Position numbers and translations under genes: made by a program | Notes under the pieces: model-generated | Told to the model about the DNA's origin: nothing | What the model saw: the letters and a program-made list of their open reading frames with translations, nothing else | Databases searched by the model: none | NCBI GenBank assembly: GCA_018238155.1 | Contig: JABCTZ010000019.1 | Location: forward strand, 162,975 to 195,773 | Direction of reading: 5' to 3' | Source: Candidatus Heimdallarchaeota archaeon | GTDB taxonomy: Archaea > Asgardarchaeota > Heimdallarchaeia > JABLTI01 | DNA: 32,799 bases | Part shown: piece by piece, positions 25,760 to 32,799 of the stretch | Position numbering within the stretch: the stretch's first letter is position 1 | Layout: each line of letters opens with the position of its first letter

Positions 25760-26620
25760 ATGTACAACCTTATAGCATTAAAAATAAATTGCCCGCACTG
25801 TGAAAAATCCCTAATGGATACTCAAACATTAATTGATAATATGCCTGGAGTAAAATTAAATGTTTCCTTTGATGACCAACATGGTGTGATTCATCTAAGC
25901 TCTATTTATGGCAGCTACAATTATACTGCGAACATCAAAATTCCCTTAGGCAAAGAAGTTACTTTCTCTTGCCCTCACTGCAAAGATTCTATTGTTTCAG
26001 AATTAAAATGCGATGAATGTCAAGCTCACATGGTTCCTTTGAAGATCAAAGATAATGGTCTTGTTAGGATATGTTCTCGTGCTGGATGCAAAAAACATAA
26101 TGTGGAATTCGAAGAATTGTCTCGTGCTCTAGAGCACTTTTACAAAAATTTCGATTATGGCGATGCAAGTAGAATAAAGAGGTCAATAACAGAAATTTCT
26201 GAGAAACCAATTGATGATAAGGAAATAGTAAAATCAGGTACCTTCCTTAGAACCTATTGTCCTCATTGTGAAGAAAGTCTCTATAGAAACAGAGCAATTG
26301 AATTTAAGATAACAGGTAAGGATGGAGAAGAAGGTATCCTACAACTAAGCCCCTTTCTCAATGTTTTTACAAACGAATCAACTTTTTACATCCCCGAGGG
26401 AGAGCCCGTAAATAATGTTAGGTGCCCACATTGTAATGGAGACCTTTTGCGAAAAGGTGAGGATTGTCCGGAATGTGGAGAACCAATTATAGGAATATCT
26501 GTAGCAGCCCTGTCAAAAATAATTGATTTCTATTTCTGTTCAAAGAAAGGATGTCATTGGCATGGGATGAGTAAGGAAGATATAGACGATATAATCATTG
26601 AAGATAGTAGTGAGTGGTAA
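25760..26620 (+). CDS. Tandem zinc-ribbon-like module protein (unknown function), paralogue 2
   Basis: Paralogue of the gene at 18236. It opens MYNLIALKINCPHCEKSL, against MYSYVSLKVDCPLCGKSL, and keeps the same two-module plan: CPHC...SLM, INLSS-like HLSSIYGSYNY, CPHC, CDEC, CSRAGCKKHNVEF; then YCPHCEESL, LQLSPFLNVF, CPHC, CPEC, FYFCSKKGCHWHGMS. Module ends GC-x-W/K-H are unusual for plain zinc ribbons and may bind zinc or iron. It is 3 bp upstream of the second nfnA, so it is coupled with the second transhydrogenase pair exactly as its paralogue precedes the NuoE-like gene. Confidence 0.78.
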   Translation: MYNLIALKINCPHCEKSLMDTQTLIDNMPGVKLNVSFDDQHGVIHLSSIYGSYNYTANIKIPLGKEVTFSCPHCKDSIVSELKCDECQAHMVPLKIKDNGLVRICSRAGCKKHNVEFEELSRALEHFYKNFDYGDASRIKRSITEISEKPIDDKEIVKSGTFLRTYCPHCEESLYRNRAIEFKITGKDGEEGILQLSPFLNVFTNESTFYIPEGEPVNNVRCPHCNGDLLRKGEDCPECGEPIIGISVAALSKIIDFYFCSKKGCHWHGMSKEDIDDIIIEDSSEW

Positions 26621-26623
26621 AAC

Positions 26624-27451
26624 ATGCATCAAATAATTCGTAAAAAAGAAATGGCCAAAGGTACAATTGTACAATTTGACGTTCGCGCTCCACAAATTGC
26701 TAAAAAAGCTAAACCAGGTCAATTTGTGATTGTAAGACTAACAGAAACAGGTGAAAGAATTCCCCTAACAATTGCAGATTTGGATAGCTTTGAAGGATAT
26801 ATAACACTCATTTTTCAAGTAGTTGGAAAAACAACTGCAATAATGAGAACCCTAAATGAAGGTGACGCAATAAAGGATCTTGTAGGTCCACTAGGAAAAC
26901 CTGCTGATATACAAAAACTTGGTACAGTAATTATGGTTGGAGGTGGAACTGGAGTTGCAATATTGTATCACATTGCAAAAGCATTCAAAGCAGCGGGTAA
27001 TACTGTGATTAGCATTATTGGTGCTCGAGACAAAGACTTGTTAATTCTTGAGGATGAAATGAGAACAATTTCTGATGAGCTGGTGATAACTACTGATGAT
27101 GGAGGCTATGGACAACTTGGTTTTGTTACTGAGCCATTACAAAGATATCTAGATGAACGATATGATATTAAGGAAGTTTATGCAATTGGACCAATTCCAA
27201 TGATGAAATTCGTTTGCAAATTGACAAAGAAATATAATGTGCCAACAATGGTCAGCCTCAATCCTGTAATGATTGATGGAACTGGTATGTGTGGTGGTTG
27301 TCGTGTCAATGTTGGCAATGAAACTAAATTCTGCTGTGTTGATGGTCCTGATTTCAATGGTCATGAAGTTGACTTTGACGAGCTAACCAAGCGCAATTCT
27401 ATGTATCTTAAGGAAGAAAAAGATGCACTATTATTTTCCATAAGAGGTTAA
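26624..27451 (+). CDS. nfnA: NfnA/NfnS-like FAD-NAD [2Fe-2S] subunit, copy 2
   Basis: Second NfnS-type subunit, 275 residues. The FAD motif is RIPLTIADLD (45-54), the nucleotide site MVGGGTGVAI (104-113), and the [2Fe-2S] ligands D218, C223, C226 and C238 in IDGTGMCGGCR...CCVDGPDFNGH. It is clearly diverged from copy 1 rather than a recent duplicate. It sits between the zinc-module paralogue and the fused zinc-module/NfnB gene, with gaps of 3 and 4 bp, so these three genes form one unit. Confidence 0.93.
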   Translation: MHQIIRKKEMAKGTIVQFDVRAPQIAKKAKPGQFVIVRLTETGERIPLTIADLDSFEGYITLIFQVVGKTTAIMRTLNEGDAIKDLVGPLGKPADIQKLGTVIMVGGGTGVAILYHIAKAFKAAGNTVISIIGARDKDLLILEDEMRTISDELVITTDDGGYGQLGFVTEPLQRYLDERYDIKEVYAIGPIPMMKFVCKLTKKYNVPTMVSLNPVMIDGTGMCGGCRVNVGNETKFCCVDGPDFNGHEVDFDELTKRNSMYLKEEKDALLFSIRG

Positions 27452-27455
27452 ACGA

Positions 27456-29327
27456 ATGCTTGATTATAATATTAAATACCTTAAATTTAAAACCTACTTG
27501 AATATCTACTGCCCTCACTGTCGTAACAGTTTCAACAAGAAAGAAAAAGAAATGGACACTCTCAAATTCATCGGTGTCTATAAGGGTGAAGATTTTGATT
27601 TAACTTTAAGTCCTTATCTCGACGTTTTTGAGGCTAACGCTTCCATTCCTATGAAGGACGGAATGATTCTTGATGACTGCAAATGTCCTCATTGCAAAAA
27701 AAGTCTCCTGATTTCCGAAAAGGTCTGTGGAGAATGTGGTTCTTCTGTGGGTGAAGTTATTATCAGTGCATTTTCAAAGCTAATTCCTTTCTTTGTTTGT
27801 TTTAAATATGGTTGTGAATGGCATGGTTTAACTAAAGCAGATGAACGAAGAATCAAGCTTAAAATTCCTAGACAAGAAATGCCTGAACAAGACCAAGTGC
27901 TCCGAATTCACAATTTCAATGAGGTTCCCTATGGCTTAACTACTGAATTGGCTTTATTAGAGGCAGGTCGATGCTTACAATGCAAACGACCAAAATGTGT
28001 CGAAGGTTGTCCAGTAAATATTAACATCCCTGAATTCATTCGCTTAATTGCTGAAGAGAAAATTGAAGATGCAGTCATGAAAATTAAAGAAAGAAATCTT
28101 TTTCCAGCGATTTGTGGTCGAGTCTGTCCTCAAGAGAGTCAATGTGAAGCACTTTGTATTTTAGGGAAGCGAGGTCAACCTGTTGCTATTGGTCATCTTG
28201 AGAGATTTATTGCTGATTATGAACGCCGTATGGATTTCAGAAAATTACCCGTAATTGAAAAGAAAAACAATAAACGAGTTGCAGTTGTTGGTTCGGGACC
28301 TGCGGGTTTGACTGTAGCTGCAGATCTTATACAGTTGGGTTACAGTATAACTATTTATGAAGCACTTCACGAACCTGGCGGGGTACTTGTTTATGGTATT
28401 CCTGAATTTCGTTTGCCAAAGTCAATTGTTCATTACGAAATTGAGTTCTTAAAGAACCTTGGATGTCGTATTGAAACAAATCATGTGATTGGTTATATCT
28501 ATAGCATTGCTGAATTACTTGAAAATTATGATGCAGTCTTTTTAGGTGTCGGTGCAGGTTTACCTCGTTTTATGAACATTACAGGTGAAAGTCTATGTAA
28601 TGTGTTTTCAGCCAATGAATATCTTACTCGAATGAATCTTATGAAGGCATACAAATTTCCCGAATATGATACTCCAATGCCAGAAGGTAATGATATTGTT
28701 GTCATTGGTGGTGGAAATGTAGCAATGGATTGTGCTAGAAATGCAAAACGAACTGGAGCAAAAAATGTTACCATTGTTTATCGTCGTTCAAGAAAGGAAT
28801 TACCCGCAAGGCATGAAGAAATTCGTCATGCAGAAGAGGAAGGCATTAATTTCAAGTTACTAACTAATCCCGTTAGATTTATCGGTGACGATCGAAATTG
28901 GTTGAAAGGTATAGAATGCGTTTTGATGGAACTAGGTGAACCCGATGATTCAGGACGAAGAAGACCTATCCCAATTGAGAATTCAAACTTAACTATTCCC
29001 TGTGATGTAGCAATTGTTGCTATAGGTAATAGACCAAATCCTATTCTCTTCAACACTACACCCGCTCTACAAGGTAATAGGTGGGGTTGTATCGAAGTAA
29101 ATCCTGAAACAATGGAAACTTCGATTGAATACGTTTATGCTGGAGGAGATATTGTTACTGGAGCCGCAACAGTAATCTCTGCAATGGGTCAAGGGCGTAT
29201 CGCAGCAAATGCAATGCATAAGAAATTATCGAGACCAAAGAAGAAATCAAAACCCGAAAAAGCTGAAGTTGCCACTCCAAAACCCAAGGCAAAAGCTAAA
29301 TCTACGTCAACCCGAAAGAAAGCTTAA
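27456..29327 (+). CDS. nfnB: Fusion: zinc-ribbon-like module + NfnB/NfnL-like flavoprotein, copy 2, basic C-terminal tail
   Basis: Residues 1-125 are one module of the type found twice in the proteins at 18236 and 25760 (YCPHCRNSF, LTLSPYLDVF, CPHCKKSL, CGEC, FVCFKYGCEWHGL). Residues from about 135 form a complete NfnB: Cys clusters beginning CLQCKRPKCVEGCP and CGRVCPQESQCEALC, FAD site VGSGPAGLT, NADPH site VIGGGNVAMDCA, and GGDIVTGAATVISAMGQGR. The last 35 residues are Lys/Ala/Pro-rich and basic. The fusion links the module physically to the bifurcating flavoprotein. At 623 residues it is about 150 longer than ordinary NfnB. Confidence 0.92.
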   Translation: MLDYNIKYLKFKTYLNIYCPHCRNSFNKKEKEMDTLKFIGVYKGEDFDLTLSPYLDVFEANASIPMKDGMILDDCKCPHCKKSLLISEKVCGECGSSVGEVIISAFSKLIPFFVCFKYGCEWHGLTKADERRIKLKIPRQEMPEQDQVLRIHNFNEVPYGLTTELALLEAGRCLQCKRPKCVEGCPVNINIPEFIRLIAEEKIEDAVMKIKERNLFPAICGRVCPQESQCEALCILGKRGQPVAIGHLERFIADYERRMDFRKLPVIEKKNNKRVAVVGSGPAGLTVAADLIQLGYSITIYEALHEPGGVLVYGIPEFRLPKSIVHYEIEFLKNLGCRIETNHVIGYIYSIAELLENYDAVFLGVGAGLPRFMNITGESLCNVFSANEYLTRMNLMKAYKFPEYDTPMPEGNDIVVIGGGNVAMDCARNAKRTGAKNVTIVYRRSRKELPARHEEIRHAEEEGINFKLLTNPVRFIGDDRNWLKGIECVLMELGEPDDSGRRRPIPIENSNLTIPCDVAIVAIGNRPNPILFNTTPALQGNRWGCIEVNPETMETSIEYVYAGGDIVTGAATVISAMGQGRIAANAMHKKLSRPKKKSKPEKAEVATPKPKAKAKSTSTRKKA

Positions 29328-29379
29328 CAATTAAAAATAAAATCCACTGACTGATACATCATTAGTGAATACGAAGTGA

Positions 29380-29412
29380 GCGTTAGAATATCTAACGCCT
29401 GATTCTTTTTTT
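29380..29412 (+). terminator. Hairpin plus T-tract terminator after the redox locus
   Basis: GCGTTAGA (29380-29387) and TCTAACGC (29391-29398) form a perfect 8-bp stem with a 3-nt loop, followed by a run of eight T within 15 bases. It lies about 50 bp beyond the nfnB copy 2 stop and closes the redox operon. Confidence 0.65.
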
Positions 29413-29494
29413 ACATATTGTTGGAAGTTAATTCTTGCATCCTTGCATTTCTTCACTCGAAATACATAAGAACTAATTTTTCACATTACTAATT

Positions 29495-30016
29495 ATGACT
29501 CGATTGTATTTTTTCTTTTGCGAGAATTGTAATAAACTGACACCCATTTTTGAATGTCAAATGGGTTGGATAGATCAAACAGGTAAGGTAGGACATCGTT
29601 TGACATTTGAAGGAGAACCCGATGGTGAATATACTGGTAAATGGGAAACAGTCATTATACATGATACAATGTGTATAAAATGCAATTTAGAATATAGAAT
29701 TATTATAGGAGATTTCTCTTGCAAGCTAAAAGAACAAGCAATAGATAATCAGAATGCCAATTTATATGTACAAATGAAAGATTTTGAGTACGAAGATGGA
29801 GAAATAGAGGGACACAAAGTTTACAATATAAGTAATACTTGCTTGAAATGTCAAGGGGAATTACTAACTGGATCACAATTAGTAGAAAGAGCATTGCTAA
29901 AGAAAGAGAGTAGAATTGCGGGATTAAAACCAGAGGATACAAAAGATAGGATAATGAAATGTCCAAAGTGTCGAAAGGCTGATTTCGAATTCGACCATGC
30001 TATTAGATATCATTGA
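29495..30016 (+). CDS. Cys-rich hypothetical protein with several CxxC motifs
   Basis: 173 residues, no family recognised. CxxC pairs occur at CENC (near residue 9), CIKC (about 57), CLKC (about 116) and CPKC (about 158), consistent with two zinc-ribbon sites that frame a beta-rich middle. It has no signal peptide or membrane helix. It does not contain the GC-x-WH ending of the redox-locus modules, so it is not obviously another copy. It follows the redox-locus terminator and is likely an independent gene. Confidence 0.6.
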   Translation: MTRLYFFFCENCNKLTPIFECQMGWIDQTGKVGHRLTFEGEPDGEYTGKWETVIIHDTMCIKCNLEYRIIIGDFSCKLKEQAIDNQNANLYVQMKDFEYEDGEIEGHKVYNISNTCLKCQGELLTGSQLVERALLKKESRIAGLKPEDTKDRIMKCPKCRKADFEFDHAIRYH

Positions 30017-30149
30017 AAAATTCACACAATTTGTTCTGGTATTTGCTCATATTATTCTCTTTCTATTTACACAAAGTTTTTCATATTCATTCTATTCCTA
30101 TTTGTTAGAATATCAATTAGTAGGGAAAAATAGTATTTAGGAAATTGAA

Positions 30150-30440
30150 ATGATGAAAGATAAAATTTTCACAATTAGTGGCAGAAATATCAATTCCATA
30201 GAAGAATTTCATGACGAAGTTCAAAACGTTCTTTGTCCAAAATTTTCTGGATACGGTCGGAATTGGAACGCGTTTAATGATATTTTGCGCGGTGGGTTTG
30301 GTCCCTTTGAACTTGATGAAAAGATTATCATCGTTTTCAAAAATAAACGTAATGTGAGAAAGCGCTTAGGTGAAAACTTTCTAGTTAAACTCACTAAATT
30401 AGTTGAGAAACATGATAATGTAGAGTTACTATTCGAATGA
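30150..30440 (+). CDS. Barstar-family protein (ribonuclease inhibitor-like)
   Basis: The 96-residue protein matches barstar in length and pattern: an N-terminal strand FTISGRNINSIEEFHDEV, then the helix-loop SGYGRNWNAFNDILRGGFG, equivalent to the barnase-binding YYGxNLDALWDxL segment, then a strand IIIVFKN and a C-terminal strand NVELLFE. Barstars inhibit barnase-like RNases and act as immunity proteins in polymorphic toxin systems. No barnase-like ORF is visible nearby, so it may be an orphan immunity gene or have another target. Two adjacent ATGs (30150 and 30153) could start it. Confidence 0.8.
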   Translation: MMKDKIFTISGRNINSIEEFHDEVQNVLCPKFSGYGRNWNAFNDILRGGFGPFELDEKIIIVFKNKRNVRKRLGENFLVKLTKLVEKHDNVELLFE

Positions 30441-30614
30441 TTATTGACTCTGCTCTTTTTCATTATTTTTGTCAGATGTATTAGCAAATAGTGTTCACTA
30501 ATAATATTCAAATCTCTAGCAAGCAATACAGTTTGAAAACTTTTCACAAAAATGCTTATTAAAGAGATGAAATAACCTTATCTAAAATAATGCGAGTATT
30601 GAATTGAGGGAATA

Positions 30615-31016
30615 ATGATTGGTCCAGAAATAATTAACGCAATGTTTTGGTTATATCTAGTTAATGCCGTTTTGCTTATTCTACATGAGATTGATTCAGC
30701 TTACTGGAAAGAATGGGAATTATTCAAAATACCTGGAGGAGTAACAAGTTTCTTAATAATGCATATTCCATTGCTTTTGGCAATAATTTTTGGATTAACT
30801 ACAATAGAGAAATGGCCAATAGTAGGAATAGTATTTTCATTCCTTGTAAGTGCTGGTGGATTATTTGCATTCACAATTCATACTATATTCATCAAGAAAG
30901 GAAGAGAAGAATTTACAACAAAAACCTCTCTCTCTATTCTAGTTGCAACTTTGATTGTTTCTATAGCACAAATAACAGTAACGATTTTGACTGTAATATA
31001 TCAAATGAGTATTTAG
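30615..31016 (+). CDS. Small four-helix membrane protein (unknown function)
   Basis: 133 residues with four predicted hydrophobic helices at about 6-24, 45-62, 66-92 and 104-129. The motif HEIDSAYWKEWELFKIPGG between helices 1 and 2 is distinctive and recalls uncharacterised DUF6713-like small membrane proteins, though I cannot confirm the family. No enzymatic motif apart from the polar HEID segment in an otherwise hydrophobic protein. Start: ATG at 30615 preceded by GAGGG. Confidence 0.65.
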   Translation: MIGPEIINAMFWLYLVNAVLLILHEIDSAYWKEWELFKIPGGVTSFLIMHIPLLLAIIFGLTTIEKWPIVGIVFSFLVSAGGLFAFTIHTIFIKKGREEFTTKTSLSILVATLIVSIAQITVTILTVIYQMSI

Positions 31017-31122
31017 GAAAAAACTGAAACATCTACAAAAAAATAGCTTATTTGCAAAAATAAAATCTGCTAAAAAAGAACTAAAAAAAGAATAAAGATA
31101 AGGTAAAAATTACCCTATACAT

Positions 31123-32337
31123 TTAGAGCGGTATATCTTTTCCTCCTCCGCCACCTCCTCCTCCTATGATTTTAGTGCCAGAGCTTGAAAGTTTCCAAGA
31201 TACTAGTTGAGTGCTAAATATACCTAATGATAGTCCTGAATCGTAAAGAACTAATTGGTCAAGGATATATAAGTTACAGATCATTCTAACGTTATAGTAT
31301 TTCTGTTTTGTAACACCATTTTGAACGTATTTCTGACCCCAGAAGGTATAGTATGTAGTACTGTGTGTTAAGCCCAAAAAAATAAAACGACCCCAACCAA
31401 ACTCCTCATATGTACAATCGTAACTAATGACTGTTCTGGAATCTACAACATATTCAGCAAAGAGAAGATTTAATTTAAACATGAAGAAGTTAGAAAAGCT
31501 TTGGAAATTAGAATATACACTCAATAATTGTATAATGAATGTAATTGGTGTAATGCTTCTTCCAAATAGTTTGAAGATACCATAAGTAATAGCCGTAGTG
31601 AAAGAGGAACCTATAATAAATGAATTTCTATTAAGAAACTCAGCAAAAACATCATAAATAGATATTTTGCCTTTTCCACGAGCGGTATAAGTGCCTGTTA
31701 TTCTTGTCCATAAAGTTTCTTCAGGGAATAACATATATTCAAAATCGTTGCTAATGCTACTAATAGAGTCGGTAACAAGCTCTTCTTCCTCTAAAAAGGC
31801 ACCTAATGCCAATGCAGAGAAATCAACACTGATTCGGTAATCGACGACAGCTTCAAATGGACTTAAAACATTCACTAAAGCTTCTTCATTATTATCATAA
31901 AGATTGAAGCTATAACAAGTAGGAATGATTACAACCTGTTCACTGTTTTGAGTGACAACATTGGATAAATCCAACCAAGCGACTTCTTGCCCAGCAATAT
32001 TAATACCTGCTTCATTACTATGTCCAAAGAGAACAAAGTAGTCTTCAGAATTTTGATCTAAATAGAAATCCAAATGATCTAAACTGACTACTGTTTCTGT
32101 AGTAACATCAATAAAAGGATCCAATTTAATCCTCAAATCATTTACACTCTTAGTCAAAATTTCATCCTCAGCAAAGGAGACTATTGTTATTGAAGGAGTG
32201 CCATTGTTTTCATACACTTCAGTTTTTTTCGCAGGCTCTATTGAGGCCACAAAAGAACCTCCAATCATACTTAGAGATTGACCTAGAAAAATGCCTACTA
32301 TTAAAACAAATATCATCATACGTTTTTTTTCATTCAA
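31123..32337 (-). CDS. Secreted protein with possible caspase-like His/Cys dyad and poly-Gly tail
   Basis: 404 residues. An N-terminal KKR followed by a hydrophobic run (8-29) is a likely signal peptide or anchor. Residues 98-145 show a strand, FVLFGHSNEAGI with H106, and then VVIIPTCYSF with C141; a His after one strand and a Cys after the next is the layout of caspase-like (clan CD) peptidases, but no family was identified. The C-terminus has eight consecutive Gly (392-399) before KDIPL. The listed start is TTG; Met7 (32319) is an alternative. It has no evident operon partner. Confidence 0.6.
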   Translation of the reverse strand: MNEKKRMMIFVLIVGIFLGQSLSMIGGSFVASIEPAKKTEVYENNGTPSITIVSFAEDEILTKSVNDLRIKLDPFIDVTTETVVSLDHLDFYLDQNSEDYFVLFGHSNEAGINIAGQEVAWLDLSNVVTQNSEQVVIIPTCYSFNLYDNNEEALVNVLSPFEAVVDYRISVDFSALALGAFLEEEELVTDSISSISNDFEYMLFPEETLWTRITGTYTARGKGKISIYDVFAEFLNRNSFIIGSSFTTAITYGIFKLFGRSITPITFIIQLLSVYSNFQSFSNFFMFKLNLLFAEYVVDSRTVISYDCTYEEFGWGRFIFLGLTHSTTYYTFWGQKYVQNGVTKQKYYNVRMICNLYILDQLVLYDSGLSLGIFSTQLVSWKLSSSGTKIIGGGGGGGGKDIPL

Positions 32338-32544
32338 AAATAAAACCTCAGTTTATAATTTCTATATAATTATTCACTTCTTTCCATATAAAACTTTCTG
32401 ATTAAAACTCCTCGAAAAAAACTATTATTATTCCATGTTAATTTTTAAAACGTTTTGATCCTTTTACTTAATCATAAAAACTAAAGCTCCCTCGAAAAAT
32501 GATTTATTTGATAATCACTTTTTAAAAAATAAACCAATGGTAAA

Positions 32545-32554
32545 AGTTTAAAAG
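32545..32554 (+). promoter_or_regulatory. Candidate TATA box of tRNA-Thr
   Basis: AGTTTAAAAG is centred about 33 bp before the tRNA 5' end, the spacing expected for an archaeal TATA element with start near the mature end. Only the position supports it; the area is AT-rich. Confidence 0.35.
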
Positions 32555-32582
32555 AAGAGAAAGGAAAAAAAGGACTAACATT

Positions 32583-32690
32583 GCCACCGTGGCTTAGCCT
32601 GGCAGAGCGTCTGACTTGTACGATGAATTGTTTTGACAATCCACCTAAGAAATCAGATGGTCGAGGGTTCAAATCCCTTCGGTGGCTCCA
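32583..32690 (+). tRNA. tRNA-Thr(UGU) with a 31-nt intron and encoded CCA
   Basis: GCCACCG (32583-32589) pairs with CGGTGGC (32680-32686); the D arm, the T arm (AGGGTTCAAATCCCT) and an anticodon stem TCTGA/TCAGA are complete. The spliced loop is CTTGTAA, with anticodon TGT at 32617-32619. An intron at 32621-32651 interrupts between positions 37 and 38, the canonical archaeal site, and contains an ATTGT/ACAAT hairpin. Discriminator T is followed by CCA at 32688-32690. Intron removal would need the tRNA splicing endonuclease. Confidence 0.93.
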
Positions 32691-32799
32691 AATTTATTTT
32701 TTTGTGCTTTCCTCTTTACTTTTAGATATTTCATTAGCAACTTGCAGCTCTTTCACTTTTCTTTTTTGAACACAATTTGCTTTGTTTGTGTAATTCAAA

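Noticed and set aside
30713..31027. Alternative-frame plus-strand ORF of 104 codons
   Set aside because: It overlaps the four-helix membrane protein in another frame and its Asn/Tyr-rich composition looks non-coding.
32621..32651. Box C/D sRNA hidden in the tRNA intron
   Set aside because: GATGA is present but 31 nt is too short, and no D, C' or D' boxes are found.
1..32799. CRISPR array near the Cas1 fusion
   Set aside because: No regularly spaced 25-40-bp repeats were seen anywhere in the window.

Overview
The window is an AT-rich archaeal chromosome segment. Archaeal origin rests on aIF2-beta, NMD3 and DUF424 genes in one operon, a tRNA-Thr with a 31-nt intron at the canonical 37/38 position, and ADP-free fermentative enzymes such as indolepyruvate:ferredoxin oxidoreductase. 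An anaerobic, possibly Asgard-like lineage is plausible, but the sequence alone does not settle the taxon.

Region 1 (1-768) is the 3' part of an Ldh2-family malate/lactate dehydrogenase gene. Region 2 (about 752-11885) is an accessory island bounded exactly by a perfect 22-bp inverted repeat (752-773 and 11864-11885). It holds a two-gene minus-strand operon. The first gene encodes a 1392-aa protein with a degenerate helicase-like N-terminus, Cys-rich modules, a complete Cas1-type integrase domain and a C-terminal winged helix. The second encodes a DEAD-box helicase with a DUF1998/MrfA-like Cys motif fused to a calcineurin-like phosphoesterase; its reading frame is interrupted by one in-frame amber codon. 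The island also carries a LAGLIDADG endonuclease with an XRE domain, a TnpB-like RuvC nuclease with 3' hairpins, and a GC-rich hairpin cluster. I saw no CRISPR array, Cas2 or Cas4. A Cas1 homologue inside an inverted-repeat-bounded island at the 3' end of a host gene recalls casposons, but there is no PolB and no clear target duplication. This is the best candidate for an undescribed system.

Region 3 (11976-17133, minus strand) has a flavin split-barrel protein, iorBA, and the nmd3-DUF424-aif2b information-processing operon.

Region 4 (17262-29327, plus strand) starts with an MTAP/MTIP-type phosphorylase. It continues with a large redox locus: NuoE-, NuoF- and a shortened NuoG-like subunit, followed by two NfnA/NfnB pairs. 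It lacks any hydrogenase catalytic subunit, so an electron-bifurcating transhydrogenase or diaphorase is the likely role. Five copies of one unusual zinc-ribbon-like module (two tandem proteins, plus one copy fused to the second NfnB) are interleaved with these genes.

Region 5 (29495-32690) contains small proteins (a Cys-rich protein, an orphan barstar, a four-helix membrane protein), a secreted protein with a possible His/Cys protease-like dyad and a poly-Gly tail, and the intron-containing tRNA-Thr.
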